A stretch of 64,000 bases of DNA from Hyperoodon ampullatus (GCA_949752795.1 OX457056.1:205345654-205409653), one strand, 5' to 3'; shown: positions 33,860 to 45,294, numbered from the stretch's first letter. A program made the numbers and translations. Notes: generated from the sequence alone by a model not told the origin.

Positions 33860-34030
33860 AGGGTTTCCAGTTTTGTTTGGTTCTGAGAATCACCTGGTAT
33901 TCTTATTAATCCAGCTTTTTAGGTTCCTCCCCTGGAGACTGTGACTTAGTCGATCTCACTGGAAGTCCAGAAACTGTGTGTTTAAAAAGGAAATTCCTAT
34001 CATCAGGCCAATTTGGAAAACACTAACTAG
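33860..34030. repeat. Second MER5/Charlie-like element
   Basis: GGTTCTGAGAATCACCTGGT, AGGTTCCTCCCCTGGAGACT and the end CCAATTTGGAAAACAC resemble a more diverged hAT-Charlie element next to the one at 33665. Orientation not fixed. Confidence 0.45.
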
Positions 34031-34034
34031 ATGA

Positions 34035-34700
34035 TCTTCATGATCTTTCCACAATGTAATTTCTCTATTTCCCACAGGGCTAGCTATTGATTTTATATCT
34101 ACTTTTTTTTGTTGTTAGTTTTTGCCTTTTTCTTTTGCCTTTTTTTTTTTGTCTCAGAGTCAAAAAATAAGATTTCTACTAGAAGGAATCACCCCCTTGT
34201 ATTATGCAGGTGAATTATAGCCCCATTAATATCGCTAAAAACTCCCCATGTCACTCTTTCTTCTACTGAATCACTCTCCGAAAAACACAACCCTTCTGCC
34301 TTTTCACTTAATTTTTCACTGCAAATATTCCAAGGATTGATCTGGCACCTCAGAGCTCTCTTTCATATGGTAAAATTAGAAAAATGAAGACCAAGCAGAC
34401 CAAACTACCTAATTCAAGACAGGAAGAAGGCTGGGATCATTACAGATTATATTTGATTTTTTTTTTTTTTTTTTGCCCATCACAAGTATAATTCAAGACT
34501 TACTGAGCTTATGTTGGGCATTGAAGGCTGATAGTGCACAGCTCTGCCTGACAGACTTCACTGATTCAGTGTGTTGCACAAAGCTCTGGATGAGAACTGG
34601 GGAGAGCAAAGGAAACCTCCTTAAATTCAAGTTCAAAAACATCTACAAATTATGACAATGAAGATCCTTCTCAAAATTTTGTAGCGTTTGAGGCATCTTT
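34035..34700. other. Unique sequence, T-rich patches
   Basis: Poly(T)/TTTTGCC patches near 34105-34155 and a T run at 34457-34474. No gene or family recognised. Confidence 0.4.
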
Positions 34701-34713
34701 CTTTTTCCTTCAT

Positions 34714-35054
34714 CTTTTTTTTTAAACAAATTTATTTATTTTATTTATTTATTTTTGGCTCCGTTGGGTCTTCGTTGCTGCGCACGGGCTTTCTCTAGTT
34801 GCGGCGAGCGGGGGCCACTCTTCATTGCGGTGTGCGGGCCTGTCATTGCCGTGGTTTCTCTTGTTGCGGAGCATGGGCTCTAGGCGTGTGGGCTCAGTAG
34901 TTGTGGCTCTCGGGCTCTAGAGCACAGGCTCAGCAGCTGTGGTGCACGGGCCTAGTTGCTCTGCCGCTTGTGGGATCTTCCCGGACGAGGGCTCAAACCC
35001 GTGTACCCTGCATTGGCAGGTGGATTCTTAACCACTGTGCCACCAAGGAAGCCC
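34714..35054 (-). mobile_element. CHR SINE (long form), antisense
   Basis: TTTATTTATTTTTGGCTCCG, TTGGGTCTTCGTTGCTGCGC, through GGGATCTTCCCGGACGAGGG to CCACCAAGGAAGCCC. Flanked by TTTCCTTCAT at 34704-34713 and 35055-35064. Confidence 0.9.
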
Positions 35055-35064
35055 TTTCCTTCAT

Positions 35065-36155
35065 TCTTCACTCATTAATTCCCCAAGAATGGATTGCTCA
35101 TTACAGTAGCCTAAGTTCCTTACAAGATGCTACAGTGGGTGTCTTCAGTAACTATGTCTACTCCTTGATGTCACTAGCCCCAGTCGGTAGAGGGTCTGAG
35201 ATCCTCTGTATTTCCCACCTGGTCTTCTGGTGGCCCCTTCGCTAGTCCACGCTCACTAGATTGACATGTGCTTTGAGAAGCAGTCTCTTGCAGGAATTCA
35301 GTGCTTTATGAATTACAAGTAGTTAGATCATCTGTTCTCTGTTTTGTTTTTAAGCTGCCTCTTAGTTTTTGTTTCTGTCCTTGTGACCACTTTTTATTAG
35401 CATATGCTTATCAGAATTCCCAGAGGCAAATGCAGATTACTGCTTAGAAATGCAACTGTTTAAATTCCAAAGGATGCAATTACGCACCAGGCAAGAACCT
35501 AAGCACAGGGCTCTTGTCTGCTCTGAAGCCTGTATATCTCTGTAAATCATCTAATGTGACTGACCATCCTGGTTTGCCTTGGACTGGGCAGGGCAGGATG
35601 GGACTGGGGAAGAGGTTTGTTGCAGGTTGAGGGACTTGCTGTGATAAAACCAGATCAATCCCAGGCAAACTGGTATGATTAGGCAAAATATAATTGGCCG
35701 CGCTTATCACGAAGGGCCTTAGGTTAAATTTGCCCCTGCATAGCCTTCAGTTTTCTGGGAAGAGGAGGCTCCTTTTTAAAAATATCCTGGTTCTGCTTCC
35801 TCTTCTGGCATAGTCACTGCAGACCAGAGGGGATCTGCTCTTTAAACTCTTGTGCCTGTAATAGGGAGGTCTCCACTCTTTGCTTATTGGTCCTGTGAAA
35901 TTTACCATGTAGATTATTATTTACACAGAGAAACCCATAAGAGAAAAACGCAGGTCAGCTCCTGCACCAGCTAGTCCAGGAAACCACAGTCCCCTCTGTG
36001 AATGCAGACCAGTGCAGGGACCTTGCTGGAAGTCTCAGGGAGAAGTGAGCTCAGCAGATCATAAGGCACATTTTGTTCACCTTTTTGGACTTGAGATTGG
36101 GTCTGTGCCCTCTCTTCTGTAGACACATTACAGATGTAAATCTCTAGCAACTAGA
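35065..36155. other. Unique sequence with one small inverted-repeat element
   Basis: Apart from the element at 35563-35685, no exon or repeat recognised. Confidence 0.4.
35563..35685. repeat. Small inverted-repeat DNA element
   Basis: ACCATCCTGGTTTGCCTTGG (35563-35582) is matched in reverse complement by CCCAGGCAAACTGGTATGAT (from about 35660), with AAAACCAGATCA in between. Structure and wording fit a short non-autonomous DNA transposon of an old mammalian family. I could not name it. Confidence 0.45.
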
Positions 36156-36159
36156 CAGA

Positions 36160-36300
36160 AGAGCTGAGTTTTAGTCTTGACGCTTTCACTCTATATAACT
36201 TGGAGCAAGTCACTTCTCTGTTGGGGCCTCTGTGTCCTCATTTGCCAAATGAGATTGTTGAAGTAGGTCATTCTCGGTTCGATTCAACTCTGGATTTATA
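36160..36300 (+). repeat. MIR SINE, sense
   Basis: GAGCTGAGTTTTAGTCTTGA, TTGGAGCAAGTCACTTCTCT, GTGTCCTCATTTGCCAAATG and TAGGTCATTCTCGG follow the MIR core. Confidence 0.65.
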
Positions 36301-36304
36301 GATG

Positions 36305-37080
36305 AGCTTATCATGGGATCAGGATCAATCTCAGTATTTTACGTGTTTTAATTGACATGATCCTTGCAGCTGCTCGCAGGGATAGGTACTGTTATCATAC
36401 CCATTCAACAGATGTGTATTTGTTTTTAGATTCACTTTCTATTATTCTCTGTCCTACTGGAGTACTTGAGAGGCCAACTTCTGTGAATGCTATTACTTCT
36501 TTCTGGCTTCCGTTTCCATTTTGCCAACAGGGATCAGGAAATTGTAAGAAAGGGCGAGAGTGAGGTTGCCATATTTATTCTCCAGCTCCCTCGTTGTGGG
36601 GTCCCTTTTGGATGGATGTGTCTCTTGACTGAAGCCTACATCTTCTGCCAGCCAGCCCTTCCCACACAGCTCTCCTCTCTCTGTGGACTCCTCCTCTTTC
36701 CTCTTCAGTCTTGGGAAGGGAGCAGATCCTGGCATTGTTAATTGCTGGAAATACCAAGTCTTTCTTTGTGGTTCCCAGGAAATTTCACACACCTTTGTGA
36801 AAAACCCCATTGTTAAACTCTCAGATTCCCCAGTCTTTATCCTAAGTGGTTGGAGTAGGATTCAAAATCCAGGGATGGATTCAGAGCCCATGCTGGTAAC
36901 TCCTATGTTATGTTACCCTATAATTTCAGTGATTACCTGATCTGGAACTAGGTTTAACTCATCCCTTAGTCTATAAGACTGCTCTGACAGACTTTATAAA
37001 AAATAATTTTAACACTTCTGGGGATTGTATTAGACCCCACCAATATATAAATCTTGTACCATTAAACAATTCATACAGAA
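36305..37080. other. Unique sequence, no gene seen
   Basis: Overlapping short open frames on both strands between 36357 and 36940, none with recognised homology. Confidence 0.4.
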
Positions 37081-37084
37081 AGTG

Positions 37085-37195
37085 AAAAGTATTGGGCTTT
37101 GGAATCAGACAAACCTACATTCCAACCCCAGACCCACCTACTGGAGGTGAGATCTCAGTAAGTTACTTAATGTGATTAAACTTTTCTGCATCAAA
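37085..37195 (+). repeat. MIR SINE fragment, sense
   Basis: GGGCTTTGGAATCAGACAAA, CCTACATTCCAACCCCAGAC and AGTAAGTTACTTAATGTGAT fit the MIR head and core. It ends where the L1 relic begins. Confidence 0.6.
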
Positions 37196-37209
37196 ACATA
37201 TCTAGAGTT

Positions 37210-38563
37210 TAAATCCTCAACAAAATACTAGCAAACAGAATCCAACAGCACATTAAAAGGATCATACACCATGATCAAGTGGGGTTTATCCCAGAAATTC
37301 AAGAATTCTTCAATATATGCAAATCAATCAATGTGATACACCATATTAACAAATTGAAGGAGAAAAACCATATGATCATCTCAATAGAAGCAGAGAAAGC
37401 TTTTGACAAAATTCAACACCCATTTATGATAAAAACCCTCCAGAAAGTAGGCATAGAGGGAACTTTCCTCAACATAATAAAGGCCATATATGACAAATCC
37501 ACAGCCAACATCATCCTCAATGGTGAAAAACTGAAACCATTTCCACTAAGATCAGGAACAAGACAAGGCTGCCCACTCTCACCGCTATTATTCAACATAG
37601 TTTTGGAAGTTTTAGGCACAGCAATTAGAGAAGAAAAAGAAATAAAAGGAATCCAAATTGGAAAAGAAGAAATAAAGCTGTCACTGTTTGCACGTGACAT
37701 GACACTATACATAGAGAATCCTAAAGATGCTACCAGAAAACTACTAGAGGTAATTAATGAATTTGGTAAAGTAGCAGGATACAAAATTAATGCACAGAAA
37801 TCTCTTGCATTCCTATACACTAATGATGAAAAATCTGAAAGTGAAATTAGGAAAACACTCCCATTTACCACTGTAACGAAAAGAATAAAATATCTAGGAA
37901 TAAACCTACCTAAGGAGACAAAAGACCTGTATGCAGAAAATTATAAGACACTGATGAAAGAAATTAAAGATGATACAAACAGATGGAGAGATATACCATG
38001 TTCTTGGATTGGAAGAATCAACATTGTGAAAATGACTCTACTACCCAAAGCAATCTACAGATTCAATGCAATCCCTATCAAACTACCACTGACATTTTTC
38101 ACAGAACTGGAACAAAATATTTCACAATTTGTATGGAAACACAAAAGACCCCGAATAGCCAAAGCAATCTTGAGAAAGAAAACCAGAGCTGGAGGAATCA
38201 GGCTCCCTGACTTCAGACTATACTACAAAGCTACAGTAATCAAGAAAGTATGGTACTGGCACAGAAACAGAAATATAGATAAATGGAACAGGATAGAAAG
38301 CCCAGAGATGAACCCATGCACATATGGTCACCTTATCTTTGATAAAGGAGGCAAGAATATACAGTGGATAAAAGACAGCCTCTTCAATAAGTAGTGCTGG
38401 GAAAACTGGACAGCTACATGTAAAAGAATGAGATTATAACACTCCCAAACACCATACACAAAAATAAACTCCAAATGGATTAAAGACCTAAATGTAAGGC
38501 CAGATACTATCAAACTCTTAGAGGAAAACATAGGCAGAACACTCTATGACATAAATCACAGCA
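37210..38563 (+). pseudogene. L1 ORF2 reverse-transcriptase relic
   Basis: Internal piece of LINE-1 ORF2, whose protein nicks DNA and reverse-transcribes L1 RNA at the target. The frame is open from about 37213 to TAG 38392-38394; a start codon at 37279 gives 371 residues, against about 1275 for intact ORF2p. From that Met: motif A region [16 protein letters not shown] (residues 35-50), [16 protein letters not shown] (91-106), the catalytic-motif region [14 protein letters not shown] (135-148), and the thumb/C-terminal [20 protein letters not shown] block. The FADD motif reads FARD (codon CGT at 37693-37695) and the first acidic residue of motif A is Glu instead of Asp (codon at 37387-37389). 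Past the TAG the L1 reading continues to about 38563 with another stop, TAA at 38437-38439. No endonuclease domain, no 3' UTR and no A tail. Inactive. Confidence 0.92.
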
Positions 38564-38687
38564 TAGTAAATGTCTCTCAAACTGATTGCTGAATAAATAC
38601 ATAAGTGAATTTTTGGACAAGGTTTCTGACCGGGATATAGATCTCAAAGTTTCCTAGGTGTTCTTCTATTCCAGAAGGGACTTTTTT

Positions 38688-38907
38688 CTTTTCTTCTTTT
38701 TTTTTTTTTTTTTCTTGCGGTACGCAGACCTCTCACTGTTGTGGCCTCTCCCGTTGCAGAGCACAGGCTCCGGACATGCAGGCTCAGCGGCCATGGCTCA
38801 CAGGCCCAGCTGCTCCGCGGCACGTGGGATCCTCCCGGACCGGGGCACGAACCCATGTCCCCTGCATCGGCAGGCGGACTCTCAACCACTGTGCCACCAG
38901 GGAAGCC
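38688..38907 (-). mobile_element. CHR SINE, antisense
   Basis: T-rich tail, GCGGTACGCAGACCTCTCAC, body, head complement CACCAGGGAAGCC. Perfect 17-bp duplication CCAGAAGGGACTTTTTT at 38671-38687 and 38908-38924. Confidence 0.93.
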
Positions 38908-38924
38908 CCAGAAGGGACTTTTTT

Positions 38925-40990
38925 CGAACAAAGTTCACTGATATGCTCCCCAGCTTATTCGACTCACCCTTCTGGATATCCCCACTACTATCATAGCTAG
39001 AGGGAGAAACTAAAGCATTATATTCTTTCATATACAAAATAGTCATGTGAAATACAAACTTATTTGCCTGCTAATAAATGTTTCTACAAACCACTATTTC
39101 ATACCCAAACTGAGGCTAAGGATTGATAGTAAAGAATGAGACAGACAGATAGAGGAATTTCAAGTCATATCACCTGGGGTTGGCTGCCATTTTTCTCTCA
39201 ATCTTCTTGCCTGGGAAAGGCCTACAGAAAGTTACAATTCTGTGCATAATTTTCTCATCTCATATTTTGGTGATGCTGATGATAAACGCTTCAAAATCCT
39301 TGGCCTTTCCCCAGCTATTGTCATAAATGGGGATTGTACATCTTGTTTTGCACTTAAACAGATTAAATTATTGATATTTCAAGAATCAGAGATTGCTTAC
39401 TCCTGATTTACTTTGTTCATAAATTCCCCAAATTTAGGGTGTTATAAAGGCAAACTGAATTAAAGAAGATATAAAATGGAAAAACACAACAAAACAAAAA
39501 AATAACCTGTGGGTGAATCAGTGCATCACTCTTCTCTTTATGGTGACTGTGGGATTTATAGGCAATAAAAGTATAAGGAAAATCTCTCCCAATTTACTTA
39601 CAGTATGATAATGTGTGAGCTGAATTACCCTCTCTGAGTATCAGTTTCCCTCTTTATAAAATGGTCTACAGCATTGTCCCCAACTCCCATCTGGAGAGTG
39701 TATGATTCTTCAAGATGCTGCCCTGAGAGAATTGTTAGAGTACCATTAAATAAGCAAAATGCAGGCCCCCCTACCAACTGGCTCTGAAGATTAAAAGAGC
39801 CTCAACAGTAAAGTTCCTTGAAAAACGTTAAACGTTTAAAAATAACCACCCTTGTGAGGAGAGTTATGTGGCTCTGTGATTAGAGGCTGGAGGTAAGAAA
39901 TCAGACCCCCTACAAACATGAAACTGCTGTCTGCGAGAGAAAACCACTGGTGGTTACCATCGCTGTGATCCCCTCTCTGAAGGCACTCCCTGACGATGGT
40001 TATTTAAAGAAACCTCTCCTTGCTCTTTTTATGCTCCTTCACTCCCCCTTCTCCACGTCTAAGGATCTCATACTCCAGTACCTAATGAGGAAGTTAATGT
40101 TGCAAGCTGGTGGCATCTGACCTGTAAAAGGTCCACTGGGGATGTATTTCCAAACCCTTTATGACCTTAGCGAGTGGTGTGTAATTGTTGCTATAAAGTA
40201 AGGCGTGGCAGTAACCTTGGAAATTTGAAATCACTACAGGAAATTGAAAAGTAAATTCCTCTTAATTAGGCAGAGCACAGCAAGATGCCGAGAAGCAAGA
40301 AATTAACTCATACAGAAGCTGTTGCTTAGGCAAGAGAGATCTCCACTTCCAGGAACCATCACGGGAGGCTCTGGATGTTTTTCCCACCAACAGTCCCCCG
40401 CCCCATTTCAGAAGTGGCCTTATGACATTCTGGATGAAGAGTTTTGAAAGCAGAATGATTCCTCTGGCTTAAGTAGCAGAGGCAGAGAGCTGGGGTGGCG
40501 AGGGGTGGCGCAGGGGAGATAAAGGCTTTGAGAAGCAGAGCCTAGTCTAGGGCTTTCCTCTGTGACTTGGTCTTTGATGTTGAGGACTCAGATCATATCC
40601 CACCAGCCTCAATATCCCTGTCAATTGCCGTCTAGGCAAAAGAAGGTGAAAACACCACTCAAGCCGAGTGATATTGCCCTGAAAGGACATGGTTGTGGAT
40701 GCATTTGCTGAAGGATTTGATGTGGTGAAAGACCCAACCGCAGGGAAGGTTGATATTAGTTGGAGTTTGTTGTAGCCATTGCTTTCCAGGGACTGTCACA
40801 TTCTTGATTATTCTACTGACTTGTGATTACTCATATTGTCACTCCCCATCCAGACCACTCTGTCTTCAGCCCAGTACCTTACTAAAGTCTGCCAGTTTCC
40901 CCTGTTGAGCCAACACCTCTCTTTTCCTAGCCCTGATGTCCCTTGCCCTCCTATCCTAACCCCTTAGTTTTCTCCTGTTCTACACCATCT
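38925..40990. other. Mostly unique sequence
   Basis: A MIR-like scrap at about 39615-39680 (TCAGTTTCCCTCTTTATAAA). Otherwise no repeat or exon recognised over 2 kb. 40380-40530 is locally GC-richer. Confidence 0.4.
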
Positions 40991-40999
40991 TAGAAGCAA

Positions 41000-41200
41000 C
41001 AGAAAGTTGGCTCTTAGTATAGGCTCTGGAGTCTGACCGGATATGGCTGAGTCTCAGTTCTGTTTTGTATAAGCAAGTTACTTCATTTCCTCCAGCCTCA
41101 GTCTTCTCATCTTTAAAATGGAAGAAGGATTGCTAGCAGTATTAAATGAGTCCAGGTATAGAAAGCATTTAACAGAGTGGTTGGTGTAAAATCAAAGCAA
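41000..41200 (+). repeat. MIR SINE, sense
   Basis: GGCTCTGGAGTCTGACCGGA, GTATAAGCAAGTTACTTCAT, CAGCCTCAGTCTTCTCATCT, TTAAAATGGAAGAAGGATTG closely follow MIR. A second MIR-core scrap (CTCTGTTTTCTCATCTGTAA) lies at 41370-41405. Confidence 0.7.
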
Positions 41201-41409
41201 TACACTTTTACCTGTAATTGTTTTTGTTCCCGAGTACCTATTTGTACTGACTTCTGAATTGCTTTTGGAAGTTCTCCCTAAAAATGTTCACCTACCCTAC
41301 TTTCTGTCTCTCCTGATTTATCCAACAAGCCCTTGACTCAGACTAAAGTTACTGAAACTTTCTAGACCTCTGTTTTCTCATCTGTAAAATGGAGACTAAT
41401 AACAGTTAT

Positions 41410-42365
41410 TCTCTCATGGTTTTCTCTTTCTGTGCCCAGTGGTCTCATCAATAAACCCCACCACAAGCCCCAACCTGACCTCATGCCACCTCTTCCAGGA
41501 GATTCCAAATACTGCAGACAGCTTGTCAATTTCCCTGAGTCTTATCCACCCTAGAGTAAACAACCTAGTTTTAGTTATTCATTTAAGTTATAACTGCTCT
41601 TCATATGAAATTATTTCCAAGCTTTTACCATCCTGGCTTCTCTCTTTTAAATGATCTGATTGGTTCATTTGTAACCTCACTATAAGGTGACAAAAGCATG
41701 TGGAATAACTTTTTCCATAAACGGTCAGCTCAGATAAAGCAATGATATCTCTTATCTCCTTTGTTTTTTACATGTTTCCCAAATTTTACACATCTCAGAG
41801 TGAAGCCCAGATCTCATTAAGGTTTTTACATGTTACCTTCTACTGTTGCCTCATCTTGAGTTTCCTGTCCACAAAATTCCTTGCATCAAAATACCGAGTG
41901 TCATCTCCCCAATTCTGTTTGTATACAGTTGATATCCCTAACTCAAAAGGCAAGGCTCCACTTACATTTGCATTACATTTCACATTATTAGATGCAGACC
42001 TTCATTTCAGTGGGTGGGAATTTTTGTGAATACTGATTATGTCAATCAACATATTAACTCCTCCTCTCAGCAGCTTTCATCCGCAAATATGATGAACCCT
42101 CCCTTTTCATATGTTCATCTAGATCCAGTGGCAAAATATTTCAGACAGGGCCAAGCTATTACAAACCTTCTTCCTGTTTGTGAACCACCAAAAAATCCTC
42201 TTTGGGTCTATTTCTTCAACCAATGATGAGTCTGCCTAATTGTTCTTACATCTTGCCACCATCTCTCCATCCTGGGCCCAATTACTAGTGTGTGACACAA
42301 CTTGTGACTATTCCTATTGATTCTTAATACACCACACCCACCATGTTTTGCTAAGGCAATAAGTC
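41410..42365. other. Unique sequence, no gene seen
   Basis: Open frames at 41439-41654, 41742-42029 and 42014-42226 (+) have no recognised homology and no splice context. Confidence 0.4.
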
Positions 42366-42374
42366 ATCCATAGT

Positions 42375-42625
42375 TGTTATAAACTTGAGCACTGGAGTCA
42401 GACAGACTTGTGTGGAATTCATTACCCATTACTCACTAGCTGTATGACCATGGGCAGGTTACATAAGCATTCTTTCCAAAAGTCACAAAGGAAAAAACTG
42501 AAGTGGGATGGGAATACCTATTTTATAGGGCTCATATGGTATCTGTGTAGATATTATATGTTAAAGCATATCAAGTGCTAATAAGAAACCACTTGCACAC
42601 AATAAGGACTCTATAAATGTTAGCT
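42375..42625 (+). repeat. MIR SINE, sense
   Basis: TTGAGCACTGGAGTCAGACA, GACTTGTGTGGAATTCATTA, CACTAGCTGTATGACCATGG, GGCTCATATGGTATCTGTGT and a TAAGGACTCTATAAATGTTA end follow MIR over its whole length. Confidence 0.7.
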
Positions 42626-42694
42626 CTTTTTTCGTCTATAAACATTACAACTCCACTAAAGAGGATAAAAGGAAAAATGAGATTAACCTGACCA

Positions 42695-42945
42695 GATCTT
42701 TGCTGATTTCTACCACATGTTTGTGACTTTATTTTAACATCTATGTTCCTTTCCTTAACAACCCTGTTCTCTCTTTGTAATCACACATGGAATGTTGTGA
42801 TTATTTATTTACAATTATCTCCCTCATTGAGTGAGAAGCTCCATGAGGACACCATCCATGTCAACTTGTGCTCAGCCCTGCAACTCCAAGTACCCTGTAC
42901 AGTGTCAGGCAGGTGTTCAATGCATATCTCTTGAATGATCACAAT
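42695..42945 (-). repeat. L2 3'-end fragment, antisense
   Basis: TTATTTATTTACAATTATCT, GAGTGAGAAGCTCCATGAGG, CAACTTGTGCTCAGCCCTGC and GTGTCAGGCAGGTGTTCAAT follow the complement of the L2 end (GAATGTAAGCTCCATGAGGGC). Confidence 0.65.
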
Positions 42946-42949
42946 GTAA

Positions 42950-43450
42950 TTTGTACTAACGACGATTGAGGTAAAGAGACAAAAAAGTCAGCAAAAGTCA
43001 TTATTAACCACCTGTAAGGGCTAATTTCCCCACCCACCAAGCCCACCCCATGGCTCTGTGCAGAAGAGCTGGTTCTGGTTGAAAACTAGCTCAGGGAATA
43101 CATTTTACTGCTGTTCTGAGGAGCCTGTCATCAGGAACCTCACTGCATCGCAGTTTGGCTTTCTGTCCAGCCCCAGATGAAGGTGGTTGTTTATAAGGCC
43201 AGAGAGAGATTAGGAAGAGTGACTCTGACCCCAGTGCTGGTCAGAAGCAGGGCTGTGTTCATTCAGGGCTGGAAGACCTGGGGAGAGCAGAGACAAAGGT
43301 AAGAGCACAAAGTCCTGAGCAGGAGACATAAAGCCGAGGTAAATGGAGACATTAAGTTAATGAGAGAAAAGCAGAGGATGGGAACAGGGTGCAGGCGATA
43401 TGCCTACCAGGCACACAGCGGGAGATGGCATCGCGTGTGATCTGGTGTCT
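42950..43450. other. Unique sequence, no gene seen
   Basis: No exon or repeat recognised. Confidence 0.4.
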
Positions 43451-43454
43451 GGTG

Positions 43455-43640
43455 TCTAAGTGACCAGGGTTTGAACTGAGATGACAGTGAAATCCTGGCC
43501 CCACAACTTCCTGCATTTGTGACCTTGAGCAAGTCACTTGGCTTCTATCAACGTCAGCTTTTTAATCCACACGAGGGAAATAATATGAACCTCACAGAGT
43601 TGTTATATAAATAAAATTATATCACTGAATGAAATCACTT
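43455..43640 (+). repeat. MIR SINE, sense
   Basis: AGTGACCAGGGTTTGAACTG, AACTTCCTGCATTTGTGACC, TTGAGCAAGTCACTTGGCTT, AACCTCACAGAGTTGTTATA follow the MIR core. Confidence 0.65.
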
Positions 43641-43644
43641 AACC

Positions 43645-44085
43645 ATCAAATGGTGAAAGTGGGTTCACATATTGGGTGCTTATTCTTGGTTGTTAAAAAT
43701 AAAAGGGGGGTGATCCTTCTAGTAGAAATTTGAATGTCCCTGGGATGAAACAGCACACCAAGAGAAAGCTGGAGATAGGTATCCACTGAAAACCTAGTCA
43801 ATAGCTACCCCTATGAGAAATACAAAGAAGCAGGATCAGGGAAAGTCACTACTGAAAACCACCTTAAGGATCATTTAGTTAGTATTTCCCCCAATTCACT
43901 AATTATAACAATCATGAGGTTAAAACAAACATTCCAGACTTCTAGTAAAGAACAACTAAGGCATCATCCCCAGGACGGGAGCCTAGATATTGATATTAAC
44001 AAGAGTACCAGGTGATTCTTATGATTAGATGAAATTGGTAAATCCTGCGTAGTTAGTTCAACCTTTGATAATTATTTGAATTTCT
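43645..44085. other. Unique sequence
   Basis: A weak hAT-like scrap at about 43960-44030 (CCAGGTGATTCTTATGATTA). Nothing else. Confidence 0.35.
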
Positions 44086-44089
44086 TTAA

Positions 44090-44240
44090 GCTTTCACTGC
44101 TCAAAGCGTGGTCCTTAAGCTAGCAGCCTCAATATCACCTGGGAGGGTATAGAATCTTGTAGAAGCTCAGATCCCACCCAGACCTACTGCATAGAAATCT
44201 GCAGTTTAACAAGCCTCCAGGTGAGTCGTACATGTGTTAA
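44090..44240 (+). repeat. MER5-type hAT element
   Basis: TCAAAGCGTGGTCCTTAAGC, CTCAATATCACCTGGGAGGG, ATCCCACCCAGACCTACTGC and GTTTAACAAGCCTCCAGGTG match MER5A. Confidence 0.75.
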
Positions 44241-44561
44241 ATTGTGGCAGCGCCGGCCTAAGACATCTTCACCTCCTCTTGGAAACAGTCAGTAGCAGAG
44301 AAGTCTCTTCACCAGAAAACCGTTTTCTACCTCTTGGCACTTCTGACTGTTTAAAATGTAGGAGCCACCGCCTTCCTTACAGAGTCAACATCATTGAGAG
44401 TATTTTGGGATCTGAGCCACCTTTGCAACACAGGCTGATAAGAGCTGACAGTCCCAGATGCCAAATAAAGGTAGGTACTAACTCTCTTCTACAATATTAA
44501 TCCTCAAAATCTAAAGGTGTTTGTGTTTCCGGTTTTGGGGAGATTTAAAAAAAATATGGTA

Positions 44562-44769
44562 GGGGCTTCCCTGGTGGCACAGTGGTTGAGAGTCCGCCTG
44601 CCGATGCAGGGGACACGGGTTCGTGCCCCGGTCTGGGAAGATCCCACATGCCGCGGAGCGGCTGGGCCGGTGATCCATGGCCGCTGAGCCTGCGCATCCG
44701 GAGCCTGTGCTCCACAGTGGGAGAGGCCACAACAGTGAGAGGCCCGCGTACCGCAAAAAAAAAAAAAAA
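44562..44769 (+). mobile_element. CHR SINE, sense
   Basis: GGGGCTTCCCTGGTGGCACA head, GAGGCCCGCGTACCGC end, A tail 44755-44769. The flanking duplication is not clear because both flanks are A-rich (ATATGGTAGG before, GGTAAAAACATATG after). Confidence 0.9.
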
Positions 44770-44771
44770 GG

Positions 44772-45010
44772 TAAAAACATATGCAAATTCACCATCTTAA
44801 TCAATTTTTTTTTCTGTATGCGGGCCTCTCAACCACTGCGCCACCAGGGTAGCCCTCATCTTAATCAATTTTAAGTGTACAGTTGAGTAGCGTTAACTAT
44901 ATGCACATTATCGTGCAACAGATCTCTAGAACTTTTTCATCTTGCAAAACTGAAAGCAAAACCCATTGAACAGCAGCTCCCCATTCCCCTCCTCCCCCAG
45001 TCCTTTGCTG
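44772..45010 (-). repeat. Old L1 3' UTR, antisense
   Basis: CAAATTCACCATCTTAATCA, TTTTAAGTGTACAGTTGAGT, CATTATCGTGCAACAGATCT, CATCTTGCAAAACTGAAAGC resemble the complement of an old L1 3' UTR. It is interrupted by the mini-SINE. Confidence 0.55.
44809..44856 (-). mobile_element. 48-bp internally deleted CHR SINE
   Basis: Reads T tract, TGTATGCGGGCCTCTC, directly joined to AACCACTGCGCCACCAGGG and AGCCC. In full copies (for example 38720 to 38905) these two parts lie about 160-170 bp apart. Perfect 16-bp target duplication CATCTTAATCAATTTT at 44793-44808 and 44857-44872. Confidence 0.88.
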
Positions 45011-45176
45011 TCTTTGAAGAAATAAGCTGCCCTGTTGTGAGAGGGTCTGTGAAAGGTCACCTGACAATGAATTGCAGGTAGCTTCCAAAGGAATGCAGCC
45101 CAGCTGACACCTTGATTGCAGTCTTAGGCGACCCTATGTTGTATATTGGGTGTCATTTTAAGATACTAATTTTGTG

Positions 45177-45294
45177 GGAGTTCCGTGGTGGTCTGGTGGT
45201 TAGGACTTGGCTCTTTCACTGCCAAGGGCCTGGGTTCAATCCCTGGTTGGGGAACTAAGATCCTCCAAGCCGTGCCTTGCAGCCAAAAAATAAA
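45177..45294 (+). mobile_element. Short tRNA-derived SINE, sense
   Basis: GGAGTTCCGTGGTGGTCTGG, TTAGGACTTGGCTCTTTCAC, GGGTTCAATCCCTGGTTGGG, GAACTAAGATCCTCC. A related but distinct cetartiodactyl tRNA-derived SINE form, with a B-box GGTTCAATCC. Duplication ATACTAATTTTGTG / ATACTAAGTTTGTG at 45163-45176 and 45295-45308. Confidence 0.88.

Noticed and set aside
37413..37871. 152-codon minus-strand frame
   Set aside because: Shadow of the L1 ORF2 frame on the plus strand.
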